This document shows, piece after piece, positions 21,824 to 35,529 of a stretch of 64,000 bases of DNA (position 1 is its first letter; every line of letters starts with the position of its first letter). The stretch is from Bryum argenteum (taxonomy: Eukaryota; Streptophyta; Bryopsida; Bryales; Bryaceae). The notes beneath the pieces are model-generated. The model saw nothing but the letters and a program-made list of their open reading frames with translations. It was not told the origin of the DNA and made no database searches. The position numbers and the translations under genes were made by a program. The stretch lies in the NCBI GenBank assembly GCA_037043015.1, contig CM073326.1, forward strand, positions 682,001-746,000, read 5' to 3'.

Positions 21824-23734
21824 TTTTTTTTTAAAATTTTTTAAAATGTTTTTTAAAATAAAAAAAAAAAAAATAATATATATATTTATTTATTTATTTA
21901 AAATTCAGAGATCTTACATAGCATAGGATCCTTTTTTACTTCGCAAAGCTTTTTGTTATTTGATTCTCAGTGATTATTACACACTGAAAAAAAGGAATCC
22001 TAGGTTGATTTCTGAAATGCAATATATTATTTTCTCACGGATACATCCTAACCCCTAAAAATCCACAATGTTTCGGGAGCTTGAAATCCCAACACAGACC
22101 ACTATGTACTAATGGGGGTACGTCCAATATTTTTGAAATTTTTGATAATTTCAACCGTAGGATGTTGAAGTAGACTACCATTGGTAGTAGTGTGAAAATT
22201 TTCAACCGTTGGATCATCACTAGATGTGAGATCATAACGTTTGAAGTTGACTGTAAATTATTTTTTCCTTCACCGTAAACGCCGAATCGGTGGCCGTGGT
22301 CGTTTAGGGGTTAACTCTAAATTTTAAGTTCATAACCATTTTGAGTGGACTCTTTAAAGTGTAAATCTTCACAAATTCATAGATGTTTCAAACAGAAGGC
22401 ATTCATTTGGTTTGGAATCAATATCTTTCTTCTCTATTTTCCTTTTGTAATTTAATTGACCATTGGCTTCATGAATCAAACTTTTAACCACATGACGTAC
22501 AACAGTAACTCTATTCCAATATTGCATGGTTGAGAATGTCAATTGGAGTATCCTAATCTTAATGTAGGACACTTATTTTGGAACTCATCCTAAAGAGTTA
22601 TTCATACATCCTAAACCATAAACCACAAATCCTATCCACGAGTGATTTTATCCACTAGATACTCTAAATGAAGAAGAGATGCCTATTTAAAATTTTATAT
22701 TTTCAAAACAATCAATCGAAGAAACAGTTATATCGGAAATTACTAGAAATTGGGAAGATTATTTTTGTAATCTCTCAAGGCTACCCTTGTGAAATTGACA
22801 AACATTTTGACTTCGGTCACTTTGGAACTGAAGTAGTAAATTGTTCATGAACATATTTCCAAAAAAGAATTTCAAACAAAGACTAAATTTAATTGCCCTT
22901 AATGGATTTCAGACGTAAATATTATAGATGTAGGTTGTAAATTTGGAATTTGGATATGCAAATTTTACCACATGCACTTTGCGGTGTAAGGAGCACCTAG
23001 AAAAAAATTTAATAAAAAATTATTACTTTTGACCTCTTCATATAAGCTGCCCGAAATAGGAAACCTCCATTTTGGTGTCCATGGATCTTTAGGGGTTAAG
23101 AAGGAATATTTTAACAGTAATAAATTAAGGTGTACAATCAAAAGCATGGTCTCTAACTTATAATAAGAATTGGCCCCATTGCCTTTGCTTTCCTTATAAA
23201 CAAGGGCATCAACTCTCAATGCATTCACAAATGAGAAAATTGACCACACTATATTGATTGTTAAATGCTTACTTCGATTCAAGCCAATTGGGCACAGCAA
23301 CTCAAAAAGTGAGTGTATTGGCGTGGAGATTTGCTCGCCTTAACTCCCCTTGAAGAGAGTCCCTTACTATGAATATATTTAAAGCCAAGAGTATCTTTGT
23401 CATAAAACATTCTCGCGTGGGACAAAGAGATATTCCCGACATTCTCTTGTCAGAAAATTCCATGTCCATATTTAGACGCCACGTGGATCATAAAGACTAA
23501 ATATAGTACTTTTGAAAATGCAGGTATACAACGCGAGGAAGTGATCGAAGTTGTGCAAACGGGGAGTTTTGGGGAGAGGCAAGAGGAGGAGGGGGAAGGG
23601 GGGACGCGGAAGGAGCGACCGACCGGTCGCCCGGGGGACGTGGTCGGTCCCCAGACCGGTCGGCGGTCGCCGGGCCCGTCGCCAGGCCGGTCGCACGCCC
23701 GCCCGATGGCGGCCAACCGATATGGGCGGCCGCA

Positions 23735-23769
<35 letters not shown>

Positions 23770-24150
23770 CTTCTTCTTCTTAAATATATAACTAAAATCA
23801 GATAAAATTGCATAAGATCCTTTTTTTATTTCTCAACGATTTCTGTTACTCGATTTTCAATAATTACTACACAATGAAAAAGGAATCCTATGTTGATTTC
23901 TGAAATGCTAAGTATTCTTTTTTCACGGATACATTTGAACATTAAATTTTAAGTTCATAACCATTTCGAGTGGACTCCATAAAAGTATAGATCTTCACAA
24001 ATTCAAAGATGTTTCGTACAAACACTACTTCAATACTCATACGTTATGATCTATGAGGCTGTATGAATTAAACTCTAAGCCACATGACCTACAATAGTAA
24101 CTCTATTCCAATTTTGGTTTAAAATAGGCTATGAGGTTGAAGACTCTGGA
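21824..24150. other. Left-arm intergenic region, inverted copy of 30,205-32,620
   Basis: No gene. It is colinear in inverse orientation with the region between the kinase-like and RING-type genes, including a second GC-rich patch (23,601-23,733) and a T tract of about 30 bases. Homology stops at about 24,150, where the right arm starts the kinase-like coding region. Confidence 0.75.
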
Positions 24151-25800
24151 ATCATAATTCGTATGTTGATGTTGAATATTGTACCTATATATTCTTTGCA
24201 ATAAATGTGTGATTTATCCCATGTCAATAACATCTTCAATCAAAAATGATAAATACAAAATAGATTATTTTGCACACATTAACTATGCGATGTAGAGAAG
24301 TGCAACTTGTATCCTTGTAAAATATAATTGAGAACTCCACCATACATATATATATAAGAACTCCAATCTTCAATTGAAGATTGGCGTGAATAGAGTGTCT
24401 GTTCGTAATGTCATTCCCTCGCTCCACCATACATATATTAATCCATTATTTTACATCCACACACAATTGTGTTTGCAAAGCTTTGCAACACAAAAACTAG
24501 GATTAATATGAAATCCACCCCAAATCCTCAAGACCATAAACCCTAAACCCTAAACCCTATACCCTAAACCCTATACCCTAGAGGCCTACATAGTAATTCA
24601 TACATCTTTAACCAAGAACTTAAAGTTTATCCACAAGAGAATGTATCCATTACATACTGTAAATGAAGAATTGATGGCTCTTGAAAATATTGTATTCCCA
24701 AATCAATCAATCATAGTATACGAATAATCAATTTGATATAACATCTAATCTTAGTACTAATGTACTATACGTGTACAATATCAAATATGCTTAAAAATTT
24801 AGAAGTTGATGCCATTATTGCCATATGTTAAGCACTTATAGGGTGGGATATTTTTTAAAATTTATTTGTCTCCCTATTTATTTCTCTTATTTTATGCTTG
24901 CAAAAATAGTAACAATAAAAACTTATTTCGATTACCTTTGTAAGAGGGAAATAAGTAACTATTCAAATCCATACAATAAGAATAATGCTACAATTAATCA
25001 TATGTACTAGATTATATATATTCTCTTAGGTTAGTTGAAGGTTGTCAAACAAAAAATAGCCAATAATAGAAATAATTGTTTATGCACCATATTTTTTATA
25101 ATAAGTACTACTAATTAGAATACACAACGATGGAGTAATTTCCAAATACCCATCAATTAATATAGACCATACAATGTGGAAAAGTTAAGGCCCAAATAGA
25201 AAGTCTAAATATTGACAAACTCAGTAAGACCAAAGTTATGAAAAGTAAATGCTCACACATGGTGACCTACATTTCATATATACTTGGATCTCTCCAATGT
25301 GAGACATCAATATACTCTCACGAAGGAATAGGTAAAATTTATGGAATGTAATCAGAGAGGATTTAGAGCCACCTCAGGGTACACAGTACGGGACTACGGG
25401 GCAAGTCATGAATGGGGGCCAAGACATGGCAAAATCTCCTAGTGAGAATGGATAACTTTTGACAAAAGTTGGGAGATAGAAGAAATGAATGTGAATCCAT
25501 GGGAGCTTGCAATACTAGCACTCACCACTATGAACTACGGTGAAACCACCTAAAGGCGGGAGGCAAAGATTCTTGCCTTTATAAAGATCTCACCTCCCTT
25601 GCATTTACATTATGCGTACATATTTAGGGTGCCCGCCTTTAGGCTTCTCCTTATAAAATTTGTATTTCTTTATGTGTGTGCTTTAAAAAAGCACATAAAT
25701 AGGGTTAGCTTGTCTTTTTCTATTTCCTATCCGTGAAAAATAGTAACCCACTCCTTTCTCACACCAAGTATATAGATTCCCTCAATTTTCCTTAAGTGTA
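24151..25800. other. AT-rich spacer, no gene seen
   Basis: Contains no frame with coding character. A palindrome CCAATCTTCAATTGAAGATTGG-like dyad lies near 24,362, and a short telomere-like repeat is listed separately. It replaces the kinase-like gene that the right arm has at the equivalent place. Confidence 0.55.
24536..24582 (+). repeat. Interstitial plant-type telomere repeat
   Basis: About six copies of CCCTAAA, two of them with a CCCTATA variant. The Arabidopsis-type heptamer supports a green-plant origin. Confidence 0.85.
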
Positions 25801-27010
25801 CGAGAATAGGTGGTTTCACTATAAAGGGGCTATGTCCAATATTTTTGGATATAGTTTATAATTTCAACCATAGGATCTTGAGTAGACTACCATATGTAGT
25901 AGTGTGAAATCTTCAACCGTTGGATCATCACTAGATGCGAGATCATAACATTTGAAATTGAATATGAAACATTTTTTGGCCGTGACGATAAAAGACGAAA
26001 TGGTGGCCATGGTTGTTAAGATGTTAGGGAAGAATAATTCAAAAAAATAAAAATAAAAATAAAAATAAATGTGTACAAATAAAAAACATGGACTCTAGTC
26101 AATAATAAGAATTGGCCCCATGGCCTTGGCTCTCCTTATAGACATGGGCTTCAACTCCAAAGGACTTCACGACTCGGAAAATTGGCCCCACTAAATTGGT
26201 TGTTAAATGTATTGTTCAATTAAAGCTAATTGGGCAACATAACTCAAAAAGTGCGTGAATTGGCTCGGAGATTTGTTGGCCTTCCCTCCTCTTGCAAAGA
26301 GTCCCTTATTATAGATTTATTTAAAGCCCATAGTATTTTTGTCATAAAACATTCCCGTTTATGACGAAAAGACATTCCCGACATTCCCTTGTCAGAACAT
26401 TCCCTGTCCTTATTTAGATGCCACGTGGACCAAACAGGCTAAATATAGTAGTTTGGAAAATGCAGGTATGCAACGCGGGGAAGACATCGAAGTTGTGCAA
26501 ACGGGGAGTTTTGGGGTGAGGCAAGAGGAGGAGGGGGAAGGGGGGACGCGGAAGGAGCGATCGACCGGTCGCCCGGGGGACGTGGTCGGTCGCCAGCCGG
26601 TCGCGGGCCCGGTCGCATGGCCGGATGCCGGTCGCGAGGCCGGTCGGCGGACTGGTCGCCGGTCGACCGGATCGGTCGGCCGGGATCGGCGGCCCCGATC
26701 GACCGATCGGCCGCGCCATCGGACGGCCCCGATCGACCGATCGGACGTGCGACCCTGATCGGTCGTACCGGCCGGTCGCCGGCCGCCGGATCGCCGATTT
26801 GACGGCTGCCGGCCGGGATCGGACGGCCAGTGCCAGCTGGCCAATGGCGTCCGATCCCGGTCGGCATAAATAGAAGGGGAGGGGCTCATTGTCCCTCACT
26901 CTGGTGAACGAGCTGTACGTTGCGGCTTTTTTTAAAGCTGCATCGACTGCGTTACTCAGAGTCCGCGTGGGTCACCCACGCCCACACTTACATACTTGTC
27001 GCTGCTGGGA
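25800..27010 (+). promoter_or_regulatory. Upstream region of the second CKKYVKMYHI gene, paralogous to 22.1-23.7 kb
   Basis: 25,820-26,000 resembles 22,110-22,310, and 26,080-26,530 resembles 23,130-23,600, both as direct repeats. A GC-rich CGGTCG patch occupies 26,557-26,862 and is followed by a TATA-like CATAAATAG at about 26,865. The start codon is at 27,011. Confidence 0.6.
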
Positions 27011-28264
27011 ATGGCGCCGAAGTTTTCACGTTCGAGGGGCGAGGCCAAGTCTCCACGACCAAAGGGCGACCCTCCAAAAATGGATTGGGAAGCATGGAGT
27101 GACCCAAACTGTGTTGCAGAGCCGGGTTGGCGAGAGGAGAGGGCGGACATTTGGAATTGCACCATGTGCAAGAAGTACGTGAAGATGTACCACATAATGA
27201 AGTTATGGCCGCGGCACGAAGCAGAGAAATATGGTCCTCGTCGCGAAGGCCCAGTGAAGAGTCGCAAGAGCGACCATTTTGCGCACAAATATCATGAAGT
27301 CACAATTGCACTTGGGATCAAGAACACAAGGCCAGAATTGATGTTGTATTCTACCATCGGCATGGTGTGGGCTGAAATAATCCTGCACAAGGACATTGAC
27401 TGGACCACTCTGATAGGTTTGAACGTGCATTTATTGGATCGCAGCAACCGATTCATTACCACAAATTGGATGGGACCAAACGATTGTTATACTACTTATT
27501 CAGAACGTTCAGCTGATATGGATGCCCAACTTCAACAACATGGAACTCCAAGGGCATATGGGGGCACTCAGCAAGACTCAAACCATGACGATCGTCAAGC
27601 ACCAGTATCCTTTGGCACAGGAAGTGAGGGGTATTACCATGGAAATCACCAATTCAGTACTCCGGTAAGTTATACGCCACCTCATCAGCAAAACACGTAC
27701 GGAGCCGAATGCGAGTACGGTAGAGGTGGATCTAGTTCGAACTATCTATCTCCAATGTATACAGGAGGTACACATGGTTTAGGAGGTGAGCAGGGTAGCG
27801 GATCTAATGCTCAATGCAACTCAAGCCCAAATCATCTTATAAACCCATACAATCGTGGGAACCAATACGGTACAACATTCAGAAGTCCCGAGTACCGTAG
27901 GCCATGACACCCGAAGGAAACATACGAGTATGGAGGTCAATATGATAGAAGATCAGACATTGTTGGCTACACAAATTATGGATATGGTCAGAATGCATAC
28001 GGAAGTAACGACCAGCCTTCAGCACCTTTTCTATCTCCGGAGGACGAAGAGGCGAGGTACCAACGAGATCTGCAACAAGCCACACTTCTAAGTCAGCAGG
28101 AATACATTGAACAGCTTGAAGCCGAAAGAAACTTTAGGCAAACGTACTTGTTTGGAGAATCTTCTCGAGGACCACCTTCTTACTTACTGCTGCGCCAAGT
28201 CGTAAACACGATGATGAAGAATCGGATTAAGAATGACAAATCATCATACATAGTGTCATTATAG
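27011..28264 (+). CDS. CKKYVKMYHI-domain protein with Tyr/Gly-rich tail
   Basis: The start MAPKFSRSRGEAKSPRPKG has a basic N-terminus. Residues about 35-140 hold a domain shared with the RING-type gene: WNCTMCKKYVKMYHIMKLWPR, then a His/Lys-rich segment, LMLYSTIGMVWAEIILHKDIDWTTL. This is followed by a low-complexity stretch rich in Tyr, Gly, Gln, Ser and His, and a Glu/Gln-rich helix (EEARYQRDLQQATLLSQQEY). The frame ends at 27,907 but reopens one frame over without a gap in character (HPKETYEYGGQYDRR) to a stop at 28,264, so one indel or error separates the halves. I do not recognise the domain; the paired Cys residues suggest metal binding. It is convergent with the kinase-like gene. Confidence 0.6.
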
Positions 28265-28947
28265 TGAAGGTTATGTAGTTTTTGGCAACGGATAATGTCT
28301 ACACCATTATCGCCTTGGTAGGGGCCAATTTTGAGGATACAGAAATCCATAGTTCGTTTATGAATGGATTATCCAATATCGGACTATATCGTTGTATATT
28401 AATATACTATGCAATTTGTTATTTCAAGGATTTTATCACGATGTCTTTGTATTTTATACTATAAGTTCACTTGGTGGTAATAATTTCTTCTGTTTGGCTT
28501 TAAGCTTTTTTTCAGAGTCTCACACTCTCACCTAACATATAATATGTTCATCAATTCATTCAAAAAAAAACATATGTAAGAAAAGTCATATTATGCTTGA
28601 GCTGACTTCGGACAAACCATTAATATCGCAACTACGCAAGGTTGATGTAATGAAGAAGTTCCACAAATCATTATACATTCTCAAATATTGTTCATGAAGA
28701 TTTGGAGATATTTCTATTGAAGGTAAGAAGTAATAAAATAAAATAACAAACAATAGAGAAGAAGTCATTGATTAGAATCATTGCAATGTATATATAAACA
28801 AGAATGTCATTGAAGCCGATACATATAGAAGGCATGTAATACATTTTACTACAAAAAATTTGCCTACATCTACATCAAAACTTCAATGAAGAATCTAAAA
28901 ATCTAATAAAGCCGCAAGAACTAAAAGAAATGCGCATAACTAATTTG
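28265..28947. other. Convergent intergenic region, no gene seen
   Basis: AT-rich DNA between the 3' ends of the CKKYVKMYHI gene and the kinase-like gene. It presumably holds both 3' untranslated regions. Confidence 0.5.
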
Positions 28948-30216
28948 CTAATCATACTTGGTGCGATAATGATCATTTGGCACCGGCCAATGGAATGATT
29001 CCATGAAGCGGTTGACAACGTGGGTCAACGTATACTTTGCATCAGCCACCATCTCCAAGTATTGGTCAAAAGCATTTGCCAAGTCTTGATTGCACCACCG
29101 GTCAGGCCCCGTTGTACTTTGGCAATTCTCGTAGGCCTTCGACATGCTCTTCTTGAGGATGCGTTGTGCTATTCGTGCCGTAGCAAACTCCTCCGAAGCG
29201 CAATCAAGAAGGGGAATAACGTGAATGTCATCACTCCGTTTGTACAAGTACGCCACCCGAGGATCTACCCAATATCGTGCTTGTAGAGTATCAATTCGCT
29301 CTTGGGGTTTTGTGAACGTATACAAGGACCTCATTTTATCATCCATGCTCGTAGTTAGCCCCCAATCACATACTCCAATATACACCCGTGATTCATCTTG
29401 AGGGAAGTGAAGAAGTATGTTGTCTGGAGACACATCGTTGTGGAGGTAGTTTAACCGGTGGACTTCACACATGATATGCACTAAAGCCCAAGCAAGCTCT
29501 GTTCGTTTTTTGCGGAACCGGACCAACTGCCAAGCTCAAATAAGCTCATCATCAGAATGAGGTGAGAGTCCGATCTCTCCATTAACATCATCTCCATATC
29601 TTGCATCAAGGGCCAACATCGATCGAATCGTGCCGCCATTCCACCAGTACGTATAGCCTTGGAATTTATTTGCATGAATGGCTATAAAACAAATAACACC
29701 TGGATGTTGTATCCTCACAGCAAGCGCCTCATTCTGATGCTCCACCTTGGCCAAGTCAGGTCGTGTCACAGCATGGATGGGAGTCTTTGCAGCAAATTCC
29801 CAAAACTCTTCAATACCCACAACCCCTCTTATGTGAACTTTGGAAATTGTGCCATATCCTCCCCTTAGAGTCCTCTTCTCAAGCTCGATGATACGGGCTG
29901 TCATAGGAATTACTACCAAATTATTCGTACGAACCAGCTCCATTAACCTTCCTTGTTCTGTGCGCCACCATCCTATGGAACCAACCCGGTTTTTATTATT
30001 GGAATACGGCCTCATCGCTTCTTGAAAAGCCTCCACCCTCAATACCACATCCCTAAACTCCTCATCACCCGCTCGACTGGTTCTCTCATACCTCTTCAAT
30101 ATGTCAACAGCATTCCAGAGAACATCAATTAATCTATCTTCCATCCAGTTCGTAAAACCACGCTTATCGGTCTCCGTTCTCCACACCGGATCTTGGAGCG
30201 CTTCCATCAATCTCAT
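28948..30216 (-). pseudogene. Protein kinase-like gene with a single in-frame TGA
   Basis: The start is MRLMEALQDPVW at 30,216. The frame is continuous to the stop at 28,948 (about 420 codons) apart from one TGA at 29,539-29,541, after SPHSDDELI. N-terminal 130 residues: unknown helical region. Then a glycine-rich-loop-like RGGYGTISKVHI, a β3-like EALAVRIQHP, and after the TGA a catalytic loop YLHNDVSPDNILL (canonical HRD replaced by HND) and a DFG-like VCDWGLTT. The Asp residues of both motifs are kept. The HND and DWG forms, plus the missing clear β3 lysine, suggest a divergent kinase or a pseudokinase. The gene is divergent from the RING-type gene across 2.9 kb and is absent from the left arm. 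Confidence 0.65.
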
Positions 30217-33200
30217 AGCCTATTTTAAACCAAAATTGGAATAGAGTTACTATTGTAGGTCATGTGGCTTAGAGTTTAATTCATACAGCCTCATAGATCA
30301 TAACGTATGAGTATTGAAGTAGTGTTTGTACGAAACATTTTTGAATTCGTGAAGATCTATAATTTTATGGAGCTCACTCGAAATGGTTATGAACTTAAAA
30401 TTTAATGTTCAAATGTATCCGTGAAAAAAGAATACTTAGCATTTCGGAAATCAACATAGGATTCTTTTTTCATTGTGTAGTAATTACTGAAAATCGCGTA
30501 ACAGAAATCTTTGAGAAATAAAAAAAGGATCCTATGCAATTTTAACTTTTTTTAGTTATGTATTTAAGGAATTTAAAGAAAAAAAAAAAAAAAAGAAAAA
30601 AAGATAAAAAAAAACTGTACTTTGGCCCCCATTTCAGTTCGCCGCCATTGGGCGGGCGTGGCGTCCAAGCGTCCGCCGCCGGCCGGCGGCGCCCGGCCAG
30701 CGTCCGGCGACCGGCTGGCGGCCGGCCCGGCGTCCGGCGACCGGCCTCGGGCGACCGCCCGACGACGCCCGACTGCGAGGGGACCCGACCACGCCCCCGG
30801 CGGCCGGGTCGGTCGGTTCTTCGCGTCCCCCTTCCCCCTCCTCCTCTTGCCTCTCCCCAAACTCCCCGTTTGCACAACTTCGATCGCTTCCTCGCCTTGC
30901 ATACCTGCATTTTCAAAAGTACTATATTTAGTCTTTATGCTCCACGTGGCGTCTAAATATGGACATGGAATTTTCTGACATGAGAATGTCGGGAATATCT
31001 TTTTGTCCCACGCGAGAATGTTTTATGACAAAGATACTCTTGGCTTTAAATATATCCATAGTAATGGACTTTTTTCAAGGGGAGTTAAGGCGAGGAAATC
31101 TCCACGCCAATACACTCACTTTTTGAGTTGTTGTGCCCAATTGGCTCGAATCGAAGTAAACATTTAACAATCAATATAGTGTGGTCAATTTTCTCATTTA
31201 TGAAGGCATTGAGAGTTCATGCCCTTGTTTTTAAGGAAAGCAAAGGCAAAGGGGCCAATTCTTATTATTAGTTAAGACCATGCTTTTGATTGTACACCTT
31301 AATTTATTACTGTTAAAATATTCCTTCTTAACCCCTAAAGATCCATGGACACCAAAGTGGAGGTTTCCTATTTCGGGCAGCTTATATGAAGAGGTCAAAA
31401 GTAATAATTTTTTATTAAATTTTTTTCTAGGTGCTCCTTACACCGCAAAGTGCATGTGGTAAAATTTGCATATCCAAATTCCAAATTTACAACCTACATC
31501 TATAATATTTACGTTTGAAGTCCATTAAGGGCAGTTAAATTTAGTCTTTGTTTGAAATTCTTTTTTGGAAATATGTTCATGAACAATTTACTACTTCAGT
31601 TCCAAAGTGACCGAAGTCAAAATGTTTGTCTATTTCACAATGGTACTGTTGAAAGATTACAAAAATAATCTTCACAATTTCTAGTAATTTCCGATATAAG
31701 TCATATAACTGTTTCTTCGATTGATTGTTTTGAAAATATAAAATTTTAAATAGGCATCTCTTCTTCATTTAGAGTATCTAGTGGATAAAATCACTCGTGG
31801 ATAGGATTTGTGGTTTATGGTTTAGGATGTATGAATAACTCTTTAGGATGAGTTCCAAAATAAGTGTCCTACATTAAGATTAGGATACTCCAGTTGACAT
31901 TCTCAACCATGCAATATTGGAATAGAGTTACTGTTGTACGTCATGTGGTTAAAAGTTTGATTCATGAAGCCAATGGTCAATTAAATTACAAAAGGAAAAT
32001 AGAGAAGACAGATATTGATTCCAAACCAAATGAATGCCTTCTGTTTGAAACATCTATGAATTTGTGAAGATTTACACTTTAAAGAGTCCACTCAAAATGG
32101 TTATGAACTTAAAATTTAGAGTTAACCCCTAAACGACCACGGCCACCGATTCGGCGTTTACGGTGAAGGAAAAAATAATTTACAGTCAACTTCAAACGTT
32201 ATGATCTCACATCTAGTGATGATCCAACGGTTGAAAATTTTCACACTACTACCAATGGTAGTCTACTTCAACATCCTACGGTTGAAATTATCAAAAATTT
32301 CCAAAAATATTGGACGTACCCCCATTAGTACATAGTGGTCTGTGTTGGGATTTCAAGCTCCCGAAACATTGTGGATTTTTAGGGGTTAGGATGTATCCGT
32401 GAGAAAATAATATATTGCATTTCAGAAATCAACCTAGGATTCCTTTTTTTCAGTGTGTAATAATCACTGAGAATCAAATAACAAAAAGCTTTGCGAAGTA
32501 AAAAAGGATCCTATGCTATGTAAGATCTCTGAATTTTAAATAAATAAATAAATATATATATTATTATTTTTTTTTATTTTAAAAAACATTTTAAAAATTT
32601 TTTAAAAAAAAAACCGCAGCGGCTGCCCACATCGGTCGGCCGCGTTGGTCGACCGGCATCGGTCGGCCGACATCGAGCGGCCACGATCGGCCGGCCACAT
32701 CGGTCGGCAGCGACCGGTCGGTAGCGACCGGCCGGCCCGAACGACCGGCCACGATCGGTCGACCGGATCGACCGGCCATGATCTGTCGGCCGGACCGGCC
32801 GGCCAGCATCGGTCGCGGCCGTGATTGGCCGAGCGACCGGTCCGTGCGGCCGGTCCCTAGGGTTGGGAAGGAGGGGGGATAAAAGGCCCTTGGGGCCTCA
32901 TTTCCCCTCACTTCTCCTTGTATTCATCCATCTCAACTGAGCTGCAACCGTGGGCATTAGCTTCTCGTGTGCTGCATTTGTGGTGGCGGGGGGAAGTCAG
33001 CGTGATACTTGCGGCTGCTGCATCGAATTTTTGCATACTTGGGATATCTTCGGGGTATTTTAAATACTCCCTATTCTTCATGGCGACGGATATTGATAGC
33101 ACGAACATGGAAGCTAATTCTGAACAGACCTTGAGGTCACCTGCAACAGAAAACACAAACGCAGGATTGGTGGGGACTGAGTTGGTTTTACATGAGACAC

Positions 33201-34755
33201 CGTCAAAGAGAGTGAAACCGAAAGGAGCGAGACATGAGTTGCACTACGAGATCTTGGATAATGAGGCCATCAAAGCTGAGAGCGGTTGGGCCAATGAAAC
33301 GGAGGAATATTGGAGAATGGCGACGTGCAAGAAATATGTGAAGATGTATCACATTGGGAAACTTTGGCCTCGAGAATGTCACAAAGTTAATACCAATAAT
33401 TTTACTTGCAACCCTCAAACATGCAAGGATGATCACTTCCTTCATCGTGCTGAAGAAGTGTGGGTGGCATTGTTTGGAACTCGTCCCAAGAGCAAGGGTT
33501 ATTTTTCCTATACGCTCTTGAGCATGGTGTATGCTGAGCTCATATTGAAGCGCAAGGTGAACTGGAGCACATTCACGGCGAGTAGTGCATATCCTCTTCG
33601 AATCGGGAGAAATCAAAAGGATATCCCTGATAGGTTTGATCCAGAATCAAACTCTACAAAGGCCTTATTGCAGTACTTGAGGAGGAAAACTCATGAGACG
33701 GCGGAGAAGGAATCTCCTCCAACAACCACGACACATCAGGAGGATGGAAGGAATATGGTTCCTACGGATGCCCCAATCGTAGAACCAACTATAACTGATA
33801 GGCTCGAAGGTGCAAACGTAGTTGAAGAACCTCGTGTAACCCCGGTACCAACATCAGAGGAGGCAGGGCCAAGTGAATCACGAGAAACCAGATCACCTAC
33901 AGATGCCGTAGATGTCATTCCACCGGAAAGTAGTATGGTGGAAAATTTCGTGGACTATCTGCATACGGTACCGAGCAATAAGAGATTGGGGGAGTGGTTG
34001 AAAACCGCAGAAATGATGGCTGATTGGTGCAATCAGGTAGATAAAGACGAAGATTTGCCAGGGGATGTTAGGCATAAAGCCTCAGGCGGTTCAATAGTTG
34101 CTGTAGGCGTCAACTTCAAAGAGGTGTCAGAAAGACTTGCTACTATATCTCCCAGTTTAGTATCAATGAGTCACGCTTTGGCAACGATGTTGCCTGGCAT
34201 TATACAAGCTGCGGTGAATTATGAGGCAATCATAGATCGATTCCACCCTCTACTGAATGAGCGAGCGAAGAATGAGCTAATCATTGAGAAACTGCAGAAA
34301 CAACACCAAATTACGCAACGTCTCCTTGACGAGTTTTACGAGGAATTGCGGTTGGTTGGCCAAGGTCCTGCTAGCGAGTATGTGGCAAAGTACGAAGAAG
34401 CAATGCGCCAAAGGCAGGCGGTAGAAAACTTAGAAGATAACCGATATAAGTATTTAAACTTCTTTCCAACACAGGATGACACTCAGGGGGCTTCATGTAG
34501 TTATGTTTATCCGGAATGTGATGCGGGTGGTAAAGACGATGGTAAAGAGGATGGTGAAAAGGATGGTAATAAAGATAAGGGGAAGACCATTATCGGGACT
34601 TCTGATAGTCTTTTTCTTTCACAATTTGATTCGGGTGGTAAAGAGGATGGTGAAGAAGAGAAGAGAAAGACGTATACCAAGGATTTATCTCCTGTCAAAG
34701 AGGTTGGTGAAGAGGATGGTAAAGAAGATAAGGAAAAAACCATTATCGAACTAGA
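30205..34755. repeat. Right arm of the large inverted duplication
   Basis: Matches the reverse complement of 24,150-21,220 joined to 1,579-1, without the 19.6-kb insert. Similarity is high across both coding and non-coding DNA. The left copy runs off the window, so the arm is at least about 4.5 kb. Confidence 0.85.
30217..33079. promoter_or_regulatory. Divergent intergenic region of the right arm, with two GC-rich patches
   Basis: No gene. A GC patch at 30,638-30,830 lies upstream of the kinase-like gene, and another at 32,624-32,866 upstream of the RING-type gene, the latter followed by GGATAAAAGG where the left arm has GGATATAAAGG. In between is AT-rich DNA colinear with 21.8-24.15 kb in inverse orientation. 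Confidence 0.65.
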
Positions 34756-35529
34756 CGATGATGACGATGATGAACTTCCGGAGGAATTGAAGTTAAGATC
34801 ACAAAAGGAGGTAGATGATGGACAGATTGAGCGACAACGAGCATGGGCGATGAAGTTCGCGGCAGTGAAGAAGGAGAGAGATGTTACAGTTGCGAATTTG
34901 GAGGAGGAAGCAAAAGCATGCTCAATGAAGTTGGAGGCTACAAGTAAAGAGAGAGATGAGGCAGTCGTTGAATTGGAGGCATTACGGAAAACCTTCAAAA
35001 CGGTAGATTCTAGAGAGGCAGCAATCCACCTTCACCTACGCATACTACCATGGTTGGCATGGGTTCATCGACTTCAAGATAAGAGGAGCTTGGTTTCGAG
35101 AGCAAAAGAAGATCTGAAATCGATTGCATCTACATCAAAGGAATCACGTGAAGTTGTAGATGCTTCATTGGAGAAGTTCTGTACGAACAGATCAAAAAAA
35201 CGATATGACCCCATAGAGGTCACTTTTTGGGGGGATATTAAAGAGATGATGGAGCGTACAAACTACTCTAAGATGGGACGAAACAATGATGTTGATTGGA
35301 CTATGGAGATAGAGGAAGGATGGGCGCCGTGTAGTAGATTCTCATCGCACCTACAAGAGTCAGCTTGCATTGTAATCAACACATGCGACCCTCCTCCCGC
35401 AATACTTAAAGACAAATGTGCGGTGTGCCTACATAATTTTGGTCCGGAAGGCGCATACACGTTAGGCCAATGTGGCCATAACTTTCATGTTACTTGCATA
35501 TGCCGATATGCGATGACAAAATCGGTATG

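Noticed and set aside
29539-29541. TGA as a selenocysteine codon in the kinase-like gene
   Set aside because: The position is in a linker, not at a catalytic residue, and no downstream structure was recognised; error or decay is simpler.
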